Below are positions 1 through 8,365 of a stretch of 64,000 nucleotides of DNA, one piece after another. Position numbers and translations under genes: made by a program. Origin of the DNA: Bifidobacterium reuteri DSM 23975 (GTDB lineage: Bacteria; Actinomycetota; Actinomycetes; Actinomycetales; Bifidobacteriaceae); contig NZ_JGZK01000005.1 of assembly GCF_000741695.1 (NCBI RefSeq), positions 124,001-188,000 of the forward strand, given 5' to 3'. Below the pieces are notes generated by a model. The model did not search any database. It had not been told where the DNA came from and saw nothing but the letters and a program-made list of their open reading frames with translations. Positions within the stretch are counted from its first letter, which is position 1, and every line of letters starts with the position of its first letter.

Positions 1-183
1 GTCATTGTGCTCGGCGGCGGCATGGCGAAGACCGGTAAGCCCCTGGTCGAGGTGATTACCTCGGAACTGCGCCGCAGGGAGGGGCAATGCCGGTTCCTGG
101 CGGGATTGGATCTTCCGGGCCGGCTGCGGCTGGCGCCGCTGGACCGACCCGTCGGCGCCATTGGCGCGGCGGTCGCGGTCTGA
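1..183 (+). CDS. ROK family sugar kinase, C-terminal fragment (cut by window start)
   Basis: Frame 1 is open from the first base to a TGA at 181-183 and encodes the last 60 residues of a protein whose start lies outside the window. It contains a VIVLGGGMAK stretch and ends with VGAIGAAVAV. A glycine-rich strand-turn followed by a near-terminal G-A-I/x-G-A-A helix is typical of the C-terminal lobe of ROK sugar kinases (glucokinase, N-acetylglucosamine kinase, fructokinase). It points toward the ROK repressor and nagA, so a role in phosphorylating an amino sugar such as GlcNAc is plausible but inferred from context only. It could also be another non-kinase ROK protein. Confidence 0.7.
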   Translation, partial: VIVLGGGMAKTGKPLVEVITSELRRREGQCRFLAGLDLPGRLRLAPLDRPVGAIGAAVAV

Positions 184-253
184 GGGCAGGATGCATGCGG
201 CGTTGAGGTGATGGCGGGACTGGGCTGTGCCGGATGCGGATTGCGTGAAACGC

Positions 254-1378
254 TCAGTAGCCGAGATAATCGGAGAGTACGGCGATCGCCTCGCCTTGGA
301 CGGTCATGTCCGCGCCGCATTCGCACCGTCGCACGATGGTGTGCTTATGGAATGTCGAGGATGTGCTGGCATCAAGGTACGACTGTGTGGCGTCGATGAA
401 TGTGTCGTTGACGATGTCGGGCCATCCATAGACACAGACGTCCGCCATATCCAACAGACCGACCGGCATGGAAAGCGCCTGTCCGAGGTGTCTGCCGGCC
501 TGGCTGAGGATGGCGATTCGTTGGCACTCGCTGGCGTTGGCCAGCTTTTTCCTCAGGATGCTGCCTGAGATCATGGTTTCCAGACAGCCGCGCTTGCCGC
601 AGGGGCATTGCGGACCGTCGAGATCGATCGATATATGGCCGATCTCGCCTGCCGCATGCATTTCGCCGGTGACGGGCGCGTCGTTGATGAGGATGGAGGA
701 GCCTATGCCGCTGTCGATGCGTACGAACAGCATGTTAGGGTCCCCCTGCCCGAAGAACCGTTCGGCGAGCATCGCGGCTGTGGCGTCATTGGTCACGGTC
801 ACGTCGATGCCGAAGGTGTCGAGCAGCGGTTCGGCGAGATTCAAATCGTGCCATCCGCGCAACGTGGAAGTCCTGATGGTGCCTCCGTCCACCACGCCCG
901 GCGAGGCGATGCCGATGCCGATGACCTCTCCTGATGCCATTGACAGCATCTTCTCGATGAGTTCGCTGATCGTCTCGATGGAGACCTGGGTGTCTTCCTT
1001 CACGGTGATTTCCGCGTGACGCAGTGACTGCCCGAGAAGATTGGTGACTGCGCCGTGCAGGATGTGCTCCTGTGCCAGGTCGAGGCTGATGATGTTCAGC
1101 CGGTCGATGTCGACGCTGACCAGCGTGCCGCGTTTGCCTTTACCGCCGCTGGGGGCTTGCCCGGTCTCCCTGAGTAGCCCCTCGCCCAGCATCTGGTTGA
1201 CCACGTCCGAGACGGCGACCCGGCTCAGTCCTGTGCGGCGCCCGAGTTCCGCACGCGAGTACTGGTTGGTGGGGAACAGCAGCGAGAAGATGAGCCTGCG
1301 GTTGTTCCGCCGGACGTCTGCCGGCGAGGCCTTGGCCGGGCGGATCGGTGACGGTGAGGCGACTCCAAAGAGCGACAT
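254..1378 (-). CDS. ROK family transcriptional repressor (NagC/XylR type)
   Basis: A 374-residue protein with an N-terminal winged helix-turn-helix (the segment around RAELGRRTGLSRVAVSDVV) followed by a ROK sugar-kinase-like sensor domain. The ROK zinc signature is intact: a His in GHISID followed by CPCGKRGCLE, together with the GIGSSI and AAGEIGH motifs. The start chosen is the ATG at 1378, preceded by AAGGGGGA at a normal distance; the reading frame extends 28 residues upstream without a comparable ribosome site. The gene is divergent from nagA across about 370 bp and next to a ROK kinase end. The family usually senses a sugar or sugar phosphate and represses its catabolic genes, so regulation of GlcNAc or related amino-sugar use is the likely job. 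The effector cannot be told from sequence. Confidence 0.88.
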   Translation of the reverse strand: MSLFGVASPSPIRPAKASPADVRRNNRRLIFSLLFPTNQYSRAELGRRTGLSRVAVSDVVNQMLGEGLLRETGQAPSGGKGKRGTLVSVDIDRLNIISLDLAQEHILHGAVTNLLGQSLRHAEITVKEDTQVSIETISELIEKMLSMASGEVIGIGIASPGVVDGGTIRTSTLRGWHDLNLAEPLLDTFGIDVTVTNDATAAMLAERFFGQGDPNMLFVRIDSGIGSSILINDAPVTGEMHAAGEIGHISIDLDGPQCPCGKRGCLETMISGSILRKKLANASECQRIAILSQAGRHLGQALSMPVGLLDMADVCVYGWPDIVNDTFIDATQSYLDASTSSTFHKHTIVRRCECGADMTVQGEAIAVLSDYLGY

Positions 1379-1748
1379 GCATTCCCCCTTCTGGATGAAC
1401 ATGTGGTCCGTGCAACGGCTTCCGGTATTGTGCGTGAGGGCCGTATGCTGAAGTCCGTTCACCGTTGATTCTGTTACGAAACTTCACTAACGTTTAACCA
1501 GTTTACCTCAGATCTCAGGAGCGCATGCGCTGAAAACACCGGTTTCAGGCAAGTCCAAAATTGTAACTAACATTAACAAAAAGGAGCCAGCGTGCCTTCT
1601 GGAGCGTCGGGGCGAAGCGTAGCAGAATGTGACGTGGAAGTTGCCATCGCACACGTACCGGATGCTGTCGTCGAAGATGGCCGGCTGCGGTTCCAAGGGC
1701 GATACGCATTGAGGGCCTGCGTCATATGCAGGGAAGGAGCATGGAGAC
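1379..1748. promoter_or_regulatory. Divergent promoter region between the ROK repressor and nagA
   Basis: This 370-bp gene-free stretch must carry both promoters. Two related AT-rich boxes stand out: CTAACGTTTAAC near 1489 and CTAACATTAAC near 1567, about 78 bp apart. ROK repressors often bind paired TTA/TAA-rich operators, so these are candidate sites; this is inference. The ribosome binding site of nagA (AAGGAG) lies just before 1749. No coding gene is supported here. Confidence 0.4.
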
Positions 1749-3020
1749 ATGTCGAATAGGACCGAGACCGTTACACGGGTTACCGCTGCGCTCGAAGGCG
1801 CGCCGTCAGCGTTTGCCGTCCGCAACGCGCGCAAAGTGGATGCGCGCGGAGAACGCAGCGGATATTGGATGGTGGCCGATGCGTCCGGCGTCATTGTGGC
1901 GACCGGAACCGATGAGAGCGCCTTTTCGGAAGCCTGCGCCGCTGCCGGGGTCTCCGGTGATGGTTCAGTGTTGGATGCCGATGGCCGCATTCTGGTTCCG
2001 GGCTATGTGGACATCCATGCGCATGGCGCTTGGGAGAAGAGCTTCGACGACGGTCCGGAAGGCATCGATGTGGCGCGTACCGGCCATGCCGTGCACGGCA
2101 CCACCCGACAGGTGCTGTCACTGATCACCAATCCGGTCGACGTGATCTGCCGCAACATCCGCACCGTGCGGGACAAGATGGCTTCCGGCCGTCCGGATAT
2201 CCTCGGATGCCATCTGGAGGGGCCGTTCCTCGCACTGGCGCGCAAGGGTGCCCATGACCCGAAATGCCTGAAGGATCCGGTTCCCGAAATCGTCGATGAG
2301 ATGCTCGAGGCGTCCGGCGCGGCTGATGGCAGCCGCGGATGCATCCGCCAGATCACCATCGCCCCTGAACTGCCGCATGGCATTGGAGCCATCCGCCAGT
2401 TCGCCGCCGCCGGAGTGGTCCCCGCTGTGGGGCACTGCGATGCCGACTATGAGACGGCACAGGCGGGATTCAATGCCGGGGCGGGCATCATGACGCATAT
2501 GTTCAATGCGATGAACGGGCTGCATCATCGCAACCCGGGCCCGATCCCGGCTGCTGTGGAGGATCCGCGCGTCACCATCGAACTGATCAATGACGGTTTC
2601 CACGTGCAGAATCCGATGGTCAAGCTCGGATTCGGGTTCGCTCCACACCGCATCGCCTTCGTGACCGATGCCATGGCCGCCACCGATTGCCCGGATGGCG
2701 CCTACAAGCTTGGAGAGTTGGATGTGAATGTGGTGGACGGCCACGCCCGACTGGTCTCCAACGGCGCCATCGCCGGCTCCACGCTGCTGCTTGAAGGCGC
2801 TGTGAGCCGTGCCGTGAATGAGCTCGGCATCAGTCCTGTGGCTGCGGTCGAGGCCGCGACGCTGACGCCGGCGAAGGCTTTCGTCTTCGACAGGCCCAAT
2901 GAGGTCACCGGAGCACCGATTGGCCTGATTGCGCCCGGTTTCGCCGCCGATATCAACGTGCTCGATCCGCTGACCTGGAAGACCGAGCACGTCTGGTGCG
3001 CGGGCCGTCGGATCAAGTAG
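1749..3020 (+). CDS. nagA: N-acetylglucosamine-6-phosphate deacetylase
   Basis: A 423-residue amidohydrolase that removes the acetyl group of GlcNAc-6-phosphate to give glucosamine-6-phosphate and acetate in the cytoplasm. Family motifs are in order: the metal-binding H-A-H pair at residues 90-92 (VDIHAHG), GCHLEGPFLA, GHCDADYETAQAGFNAG, THMFNAMNG and the catalytic Asp in VTDAMAATDCPDG. Length fits NagA. The ATG at 1749 has AAGGAG about 9 bases upstream. It is divergent from a ROK repressor and near a ROK kinase fragment, which fits an amino-sugar catabolic locus. No nagB partner is in the window; it may lie to the left. A strong hairpin terminator follows. Confidence 0.95.
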   Translation: MSNRTETVTRVTAALEGAPSAFAVRNARKVDARGERSGYWMVADASGVIVATGTDESAFSEACAAAGVSGDGSVLDADGRILVPGYVDIHAHGAWEKSFDDGPEGIDVARTGHAVHGTTRQVLSLITNPVDVICRNIRTVRDKMASGRPDILGCHLEGPFLALARKGAHDPKCLKDPVPEIVDEMLEASGAADGSRGCIRQITIAPELPHGIGAIRQFAAAGVVPAVGHCDADYETAQAGFNAGAGIMTHMFNAMNGLHHRNPGPIPAAVEDPRVTIELINDGFHVQNPMVKLGFGFAPHRIAFVTDAMAATDCPDGAYKLGELDVNVVDGHARLVSNGAIAGSTLLLEGAVSRAVNELGISPVAAVEAATLTPAKAFVFDRPNEVTGAPIGLIAPGFAADINVLDPLTWKTEHVWCAGRRIK

Positions 3021-3057
3021 CCGGAGAAGCAGTTCGGTTTCCTCGGGATGCTGACGA

Positions 3058-3094
3058 CAATGGGCTCCCCTCAGGCGAGGGGAGCCCATTGTTT
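3058..3094 (+). terminator. Rho-independent terminator after nagA
   Basis: A perfect 14-bp stem (arms 3058-3071 and 3078-3091, CAATGGGCTCCCCT on the left) with a 6-base loop, followed by a short T run. It ends nagA transcription. A 15-bp direct repeat (TTGGCTGGTGAGTRC, two copies) lies just beyond, at about 3110-3139. Confidence 0.85.
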
Positions 3095-3182
3095 CGGACT
3101 TGGCTGGTGAGTACTTGGCTGGTGAGTGCAAATCCGATTCCGATGGCCGATATCGGTGTTGCAGCCGGTATCAGTCCGTTAA

Positions 3183-3704
3183 TCAGTACTGCTCGCCGTT
3201 GAACTGGAACAGGGCGTGAGCGTCGCCGTGCTTCTTGTTCTCGAAGTAGCGGTTGAACAGCTGCAGGCGCTCAACGGTGCTCGCCGCCAGTGGCTGGGGA
3301 AGCGCGTCCAGATCGAACCAACCCACGTTGAGGCTTTCCTCGTCGCCGACGAACGGCTTGTCATTGCCTCCCGGCTTCACCGTGCAGAGGAACGAATGAT
3401 CCATGTACATGGTGTTGTCACCGTTGGCGTAGGTGATGACCTTGTCCGATGAGGTGACCGCCACCAGATCGGTGACGACGGCATCCACGCCAGTCTCCTC
3501 CTTGATCTCGCGCACCACCGTGTCCGCCGGCTGCTCGCCCGGCTCGTTGATGCCATAGACCATGGCCCACTCGCCAGTGTCCGAACGACGGCCCAGCAGC
3601 AGCTGGCCCTGATCGTTCAGCACGTAACCAGTCACGCCATTGAGCCATAGGAGATCATGGCCGATTTTCTTACGTAGTTCGAGTACGAATTCCGGAGTTG
3701 GCAT
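3183..3704 (-). CDS. Nudix hydrolase
   Basis: A 173-residue single-domain protein with a complete Nudix box: starting at the Gly of GINEPGE it matches G-x5-E-x7-R-E-U-x-E-E-x-G-U through REIKEETGV, so Mg-dependent cleavage of a nucleoside diphosphate linked to another group is expected. The substrate cannot be told. The N terminus (MPTPEFVLELRKK) is typical of a subgroup of actinobacterial Nudix proteins with a short helical lead. The start at 3704 has AAAGGAT upstream. Oddly, its first 16 codons and its ribosome binding site are duplicated about 151 bp upstream, producing a small ORF that ends one base before this start codon (see 3706-3855). Confidence 0.88.
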   Translation of the reverse strand: MPTPEFVLELRKKIGHDLLWLNGVTGYVLNDQGQLLLGRRSDTGEWAMVYGINEPGEQPADTVVREIKEETGVDAVVTDLVAVTSSDKVITYANGDNTMYMDHSFLCTVKPGGNDKPFVGDEESLNVGWFDLDALPQPLAASTVERLQLFNRYFENKKHGDAHALFQFNGEQY

Positions 3705-3705
3705 G

Positions 3706-3855
3706 TCATATCCTTTCGATCGGCCATGATCCTTCGCGGCTGCCTGTGGTGCAGCCGCTCACTTCGCCTACGGTCAGCCCACTGGGCTGCCCGTTTGACG
3801 GCTCAGCATGGCCGATTTTCTTCCTCAGTTCGAGTACGAATTCCGGAGTTGGCAT
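3706..3855 (-). CDS. 49-residue upstream ORF formed by a duplicated Nudix gene start
   Basis: Reading the minus strand from an ATG at 3855, preceded by GAAAGGAAATG, gives a 49-codon ORF. Its first 16 residues (MPTPEFVLELRKKIGH) are identical to those of the downstream Nudix protein. It then runs through a hairpin element and stops at TGA (3708-3706). Only one base separates this stop from the Nudix ATG at 3704, an arrangement that permits translational coupling. The residues after the shared start look like read-through of non-coding repeat DNA, so a functional peptide is unlikely; a regulatory role or a plain duplication scar are both possible. Confidence 0.45.
   Translation of the reverse strand: MPTPEFVLELRKKIGHAEPSNGQPSGLTVGEVSGCTTGSREGSWPIERI
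3731..3808 (+). repeat. Two-hairpin intergenic element, copy A
   Basis: Begins CCTTCGCGG, then hairpin 1 (CGGCTGC / GCAGCCG around CTGTGGT), the constant linker CTCACTTCGCCTAC, hairpin 2 (stem around CAGCCC-ACT-GGGCTG) and the tail GTTTGACGGCTCAGC. Four further copies with different, compensating stems occur at 23586, 31021, 40047 and 40166. It lies between the two copies of the Nudix gene start. Confidence 0.8.
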
Positions 3856-3934
3856 GTCATTTCCTTTCGCAGTAATAGGGCAGCAAGGCTCCCTCGCTAG
3901 TATCCTGCATCAGAGGTTCATTGATGTTATTCTT

Positions 3935-4024
3935 GGCTCCCCTTGTCAGGGGAGCTGGCCCGTGAAGCGGGTCTGAGGGGTAGTCCATGCGTCAGCGAAT
4001 TGTTGACGCATGAACTGTAGGGAG
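3935..4024. repeat. GGCTCCCC-type intergenic repeat with three hairpins
   Basis: Consists of a GCTCCCCT / AGGGGAGC hairpin (3936-3955), a CCCG / CGGG hairpin beginning about 3958, then a 9-bp hairpin CATGCGTCA / TGACGCATG (3986-4012), with GGGAGCC closing the unit near 4020. A related unit occurs at 28241 and a partial one at 61784. It occupies the gap between the Nudix region and the 3' end of the aminopeptidase P gene, so it may also end transcription there. Confidence 0.6.
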
Positions 4025-4034
4025 CCTCATGACG

Positions 4035-5630
4035 TCACTTGGAAGCGGCGGCGCGCTCGGCCATCCACTGTTCGACCTCGTCGATCTGCTTCGGGATGCC
4101 TGCGGACATCCATTCGGGGCCGTGCTCGGTCATGAGCACGTCATCCTCGATGCGGATGCCGATGCCGCGGTATTCCGGCGGGATGAGCAGGTCATCCTCA
4201 CGGAAGTAGAGTCCCGGTTCGATGGTGAACGCCATGCCTGGACGAATCGGCGCTCCCTGATAGGCCTCGAAGCGTGCCTGCGCACAGTCGTGCACATCGA
4301 GGCCGAGATGGTGCGCCACTCCGCATGCAAGCCAACGGCGATGCTGCTGGCCTTCGGGGGACAGCGACTCCTCCACGCTGACCGGCAGCAGACCCCATTC
4401 ATGGAGACGCTCGGCGATCACGCGCATGCAGGCATGATGGATATCCGAGTAGGTGGCGCCTGGCTTGGCTGCCTCAAAACCGGCCTGCTGGGAATCCAGC
4501 ACCGCCTGATACAGGCGCTTCTGCAAATCCGTGAACTTGCCATTCGTGGGGAAGGTGCGGGTGATGTCCGCAGTATATAGCGAATCGACTTCGACTCCGG
4601 CGTCGACCAGCAGCATGTCACCGCTCTTCACCACGCCAGTGTTGCGCATCCAGTGCAGAATCGGGGCGTGCGGGCCTGATGCAACAATGGAATCGTATCC
4701 TACGGTGTTGCCCAGTTCGCGGGAGACCGCGTTGAAAGCGCCTTCGAGGATGCGCTCGGAGCGGGGCTTGTCGAGAGCGGAAGGGAGCGTGGCCAGCAGC
4801 CGGTCGAATCCCTGCTTGGTGGCGTCCACTGCCTTGCGCAGTTCACCGATTTCGTAGGAGTCCTTGACCATACGGGCTTCGGCCGCGAACTCGTGCAGCT
4901 TGTCGTCGGCGGCCGAGTTCTTGTCCGGGTCATCGGAACCGTTGGCTTCGCGAATCGACTCCACCAAGGAGGTGATGGCGGGATCGGTTTCGCGGATGAC
5001 GTGCACGCGAACGGCACCGGCCTCCGGGCCCACATCCTTAGACAGGGCGTCAGCCAGTTGCGCGATATCGTGGGTCTCGATACCGGTCATGGCGGTCATT
5101 TCCTTGAGGCCGGCGCGAGGGCCTACCCAGTATTCGCCATAATGCGCATTCATGAAGAAATCAGTGGTGGAATTGTCGGCGCGCGGCGCCACGAACAGTT
5201 CCGGAGTATGTGTACGACCCGCTTTGGCTTCAGGGGAGTCAGGGTCCACGGGGTTCAGCACCAGGACCGCGCCCGCCTCATAGTCCATGCCCAGGCCGCT
5301 GTAATAGGCGAACGTGGTATCCGGACGGAATGCGTAATCGCAGTCGTTGTTGCGTACCTTCGGCTGGCCTGCGGGGATTACCAGACGCTCGCCGGGGAAC
5401 GCCTTGCCCAGCGCCTCGAGACGCTGAGGAGTGAACTTGGAAGATTCCAGCGGCTTGATGTCCGGTTCGTCATCCGCCCAACCGGTCCTCATGAACTCCT
5501 TGAACGCTTCGGAACGTGGACGGAGCGATCGATTGTTCACGCGATCGCTCATGTCCTGATCGTTGCCGGGTGCGTTTCTGCGCTCCTCGGCCTCGTACTC
5601 CTTGTCCTTGTCCGTGATCACTTCAGTCAT
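4035..5630 (-). CDS. pepP: Xaa-Pro aminopeptidase (aminopeptidase P, M24B)
   Basis: A 531-residue metallopeptidase that removes an N-terminal residue preceding proline. The N-terminal creatinase-like domain is followed by the pita-bread catalytic domain. All five metal-ligand motifs are visible: Asp in LLVDAGVEVDS and in YTADITRTFP, His in VAHHLGLDVHD, Glu in FTIEPGLYF and Glu in IRIEDDVL. The N-terminal 40 or so residues are charged and probably poorly conserved. It stands alone between a repeat-filled gap and a divergently transcribed TrkH gene. A role in use of proline-rich peptides fits the host-associated lifestyle, by inference. Confidence 0.92.
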   Translation of the reverse strand: MTEVITDKDKEYEAEERRNAPGNDQDMSDRVNNRSLRPRSEAFKEFMRTGWADDEPDIKPLESSKFTPQRLEALGKAFPGERLVIPAGQPKVRNNDCDYAFRPDTTFAYYSGLGMDYEAGAVLVLNPVDPDSPEAKAGRTHTPELFVAPRADNSTTDFFMNAHYGEYWVGPRAGLKEMTAMTGIETHDIAQLADALSKDVGPEAGAVRVHVIRETDPAITSLVESIREANGSDDPDKNSAADDKLHEFAAEARMVKDSYEIGELRKAVDATKQGFDRLLATLPSALDKPRSERILEGAFNAVSRELGNTVGYDSIVASGPHAPILHWMRNTGVVKSGDMLLVDAGVEVDSLYTADITRTFPTNGKFTDLQKRLYQAVLDSQQAGFEAAKPGATYSDIHHACMRVIAERLHEWGLLPVSVEESLSPEGQQHRRWLACGVAHHLGLDVHDCAQARFEAYQGAPIRPGMAFTIEPGLYFREDDLLIPPEYRGIGIRIEDDVLMTEHGPEWMSAGIPKQIDEVEQWMAERAAASK

Positions 5631-5795
5631 GAACGCTCCTTATACGGTTCGTTGTTGATGGCATTGGCTCCCATAGTAGTCCGCGATGCAACGACGGATG
5701 CGGTATTGGGGGTAACAGTCCAAAATACGCCACTCGACTGTATGGGGCGGACGATGGCTTCGGCCTTGTACGGCGTCCGGATAGGATGATGCATT

Positions 5796-7205
5796 GTGGA
5801 GGCAAAGCGCAAAGCGAATGACGGAGTAGGGCGGTTCCATCAGCCACGGCCGAATGCCGGGCTGCCGCTGCCGGAGCGTATGCTCAGCCATCCGGGTCTG
5901 CTCACCATCGTCTATTTTCTGGGGCTTGTCGCCCTGATCACGGTATTGCTGCTCATTCCTGCAGCTTCACGCGAGCCCGGCTCCACATCGCCTTTGGTCG
6001 CCCTGTTCACAGCGGTCTCGGCCCTTTCCACCTGCGGCATACCGGTGGAGAACACAGCGACCCATTGGACGGTGTTCGGTCAGGCGATCATTCTCGTGGG
6101 CGTCCAGCTCGGCGGGCTTGGCGTGATGACGTTCGCGGCCATGATCACCTTGTTCCTGAACCGGAAAATGAACATCTCCCAGCAGCTGCTGACCGCGCGC
6201 GAAGTCGGCGTCACCAAGCTCGGCGAAGTCAAAGGCGTGCTTGCCGTGGTGTTCGCCACCACGTTCATCATGGAGGCGGTCACCTTCGCCGTGCTGCTAC
6301 CCAGTCTGCTGAAATTCACCGGATACCGTTGGCGTACCGCGATATGGGAGGCGTTGTTCTATGCGGTCTCCTCGTTCAATAACACCGGCTTCACGCCGGA
6401 TGCCTCCGGCCTGTACATCAACAGTTGGTCGGTGGGCATGCCGGTGATGATCAGTGCATTCCTCGGCACACTCGGTTTCCCTGTGCTGCTGGAGATCGGG
6501 CGGTCGATTCGCCGCCGCATCGCCCCTCGTCGATGGAGCCTGCACACCAAGCTCACGTTGGCCACCACCTTCCTGCTGGTCGGTGTCTCACTGCTGTGGT
6601 TCCTGGCCGACGAGTGGAACAATCCCGCACTGTTCGCCAATTCGGATGCTTCGGAACGATTGCGCGGTGCACTGTCCGCCGCGGTGATGCCGCGCTCCTC
6701 CGGTTTTGACCTGTCGTGGGTTCCGTGGGTGAGCGATGAGACGAAGCTGTATATGAGCGTTTCGATGTTCATCGGCGGAGGCTCCTCCTCGACTGCGGGC
6801 GGTATCCATGTGACCACGTTCGCAGTGCTGATGCTCACCATGATCACCACGTTCCGTGGCCGTGATGAGGTGACCGCATTCCGCAAGCGCATTCCCGGAC
6901 GCATTGTGCGTTCGGCCATCAGCATGACGATGGCATGCGCTCTCGTGGTGTTCGTCGCATCTATGGCATTGATGCAGGTGACCGGTCGCTCCCTGACCGA
7001 CGCCTTGTTCGAGACCTGCTCGGCCTTCAGCCTCGGCGGATACACGGTAGGGGTCGCGGATGCGAACAACCCTGCCACCATGCTCATCCTCGCATGCGTC
7101 ATGTTCTTCGGGCGCATCGGTCCTATGACCATCGTCTATGCCATCAACAAAACCCGTGAGGCCGTCGCCATCCATTACCCGGACGAATCCGTGTCCGTAG
7201 GCTGA
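5796..7205 (+). CDS. TrkH/KtrB-family potassium uptake membrane protein
   Basis: A 469-residue integral membrane protein of the SKT superfamily with the four pore-loop repeats of K+ transporters: STCGIPVENT, SSFNNTGFTPD, SSSTAGGIHV and SLGGYTVG, each with the selectivity-filter Gly. Many hydrophobic helices separate them and a basic N terminus precedes the first. The start used is GTG at 5796; a weak upstream ribosome site leaves the start uncertain, and ATG at 5880 just before the first helix is an alternative. KtrB/TrkH need a cytoplasmic KtrA/TrkA NAD-binding subunit; none is encoded next to it here, so the partner must lie elsewhere. Confidence 0.92.
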   Translation: MEAKRKANDGVGRFHQPRPNAGLPLPERMLSHPGLLTIVYFLGLVALITVLLLIPAASREPGSTSPLVALFTAVSALSTCGIPVENTATHWTVFGQAIILVGVQLGGLGVMTFAAMITLFLNRKMNISQQLLTAREVGVTKLGEVKGVLAVVFATTFIMEAVTFAVLLPSLLKFTGYRWRTAIWEALFYAVSSFNNTGFTPDASGLYINSWSVGMPVMISAFLGTLGFPVLLEIGRSIRRRIAPRRWSLHTKLTLATTFLLVGVSLLWFLADEWNNPALFANSDASERLRGALSAAVMPRSSGFDLSWVPWVSDETKLYMSVSMFIGGGSSSTAGGIHVTTFAVLMLTMITTFRGRDEVTAFRKRIPGRIVRSAISMTMACALVVFVASMALMQVTGRSLTDALFETCSAFSLGGYTVGVADANNPATMLILACVMFFGRIGPMTIVYAINKTREAVAIHYPDESVSVG

Positions 7206-7264
7206 AATTCTCCCTCACTGCTCTCCCTCCTGTCTTCCCGCCTTGCCGCCTGTGGCGATTGTCC

Positions 7265-8365
7265 TCAGCGATTCTCCGCCGTTCCATCCAATTGGGGGAT
7301 ACCGGCGCGCAGGAGCTTCATGTTCAATGGCGTCTTTTCATAGACTTCGGCGTACGTCAGATGCACTATCTCGCTTGCTCCGGCACGCTTCAGCCCCGAA
7401 TCCCGTTCGCGTTCCTTGGCCACTGTCTCATGGATGCTTCGGTTATCGGTCATCGACGGATCGACATACTTTCTCGAGCCGTCGTACTCGGCGACCACAA
7501 TGCGTCCATTGCGAAGACGCCATACGAAATCAACCCGGTATTCCGCACCGTTCTTCGGATCCTGTACCGGAACCTGAATGTCGGGTACCACGAAACGTTC
7601 TTCGATCATCGTGCCGCGGGCCAACGATTCCCCGCCGTTTTCGCTACGTGGATTGGCGTGGCGGAGCAGTCGGAAGACCGGCGTGTAGTCCACGCACATG
7701 GTGCTGCATGCCTGGGTGATGTCGTTTGCACTCACTCCTTTTGCAAGCGCCGAATCGAAGAGCGGCAACGCAAAACGGAAGTCGTAGGTTCGTGCGCATT
7801 CAATGAGCGTGCTGGCGGGCGGTGTCACCAGCAGCCCGGTAGTTGGTTCTCGTACGGCAAGCGATGGGGCATTGGGCATGTATACGCGTTTCAGTTGACT
7901 ATGGCGTTGTTGGGTGCCGTGACCTGTCGTCATGATCGAGATGGAGCCCTGATGCAGACACCATTGGTGTTCGAAACCATAGGCTGTCGCGGCGGTCAAT
8001 CCTCCGAAGATCCAATGCGGATGGGCGTCGCCCAACGCTTTGGCTATATGCATGGTGCGTTCGGGAGGTGTGAGCGATAACCAGTACGTGGTGTCCGCAT
8101 ACAGACTTGGCGAACCTTTGTAGGTGTTTGTCAGTTCGCCTGCCTTGGCGCGTCTTTGCAGTGCCAGTTGCTCAGCGGGCACAGTGGAATACGCGCATCG
8201 CTGCTTTGACTGGGCGGCATGGATCAACTGCGTTACTGTCTTGTGTGTTTTCATGAACTCGACCGTATGCTGTGCCGCTACGTGGTGGCAAGCGTGATCG
8301 ACCATTGTGGTTCCAGCTTCGCCGTGGTCAAGGCTTGGATGTCCAAATCGTTGGTATTCCGCCAT
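7265..8365 (-). CDS. AbiEi-like N domain plus DUF559-like C domain protein
   Basis: Up to 366 residues. The N-terminal half (after MKTHKTVTQLIHAAQSKQ) resembles the winged-helix and effector region of actinobacterial AbiEi-like proteins. The C-terminal part (VDFVWRLRNGRIVVAEYDG, then KERERDSGLKRAGASEIVHL) resembles the DUF559/Vsr-like endonuclease fold in which D, E and K residues form the active site. Such proteins are common and often multi-copy in bifidobacteria; function is unproven. No AbiEii-like toxin lies beside it. The start is unclear: ATGs at 8365, 8305 and 8254 all have weak ribosome sites, and 8254 fits the conserved N terminus best. The family assignment is by eye. Confidence 0.65.
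   Translation of the reverse strand: MAEYQRFGHPSLDHGEAGTTMVDHACHHVAAQHTVEFMKTHKTVTQLIHAAQSKQRCAYSTVPAEQLALQRRAKAGELTNTYKGSPSLYADTTYWLSLTPPERTMHIAKALGDAHPHWIFGGLTAATAYGFEHQWCLHQGSISIMTTGHGTQQRHSQLKRVYMPNAPSLAVREPTTGLLVTPPASTLIECARTYDFRFALPLFDSALAKGVSANDITQACSTMCVDYTPVFRLLRHANPRSENGGESLARGTMIEERFVVPDIQVPVQDPKNGAEYRVDFVWRLRNGRIVVAEYDGSRKYVDPSMTDNRSIHETVAKERERDSGLKRAGASEIVHLTYAEVYEKTPLNMKLLRAGIPQLDGTAENR

Noticed and set aside
1508..1990. 160-residue minus-strand ORF spanning the nagA start
   Set aside because: It overlaps the nagA coding start and promoter and has no recognisable features.
2118..3131. 337-residue minus-strand ORF
   Set aside because: Antisense shadow of nagA running through its terminator.
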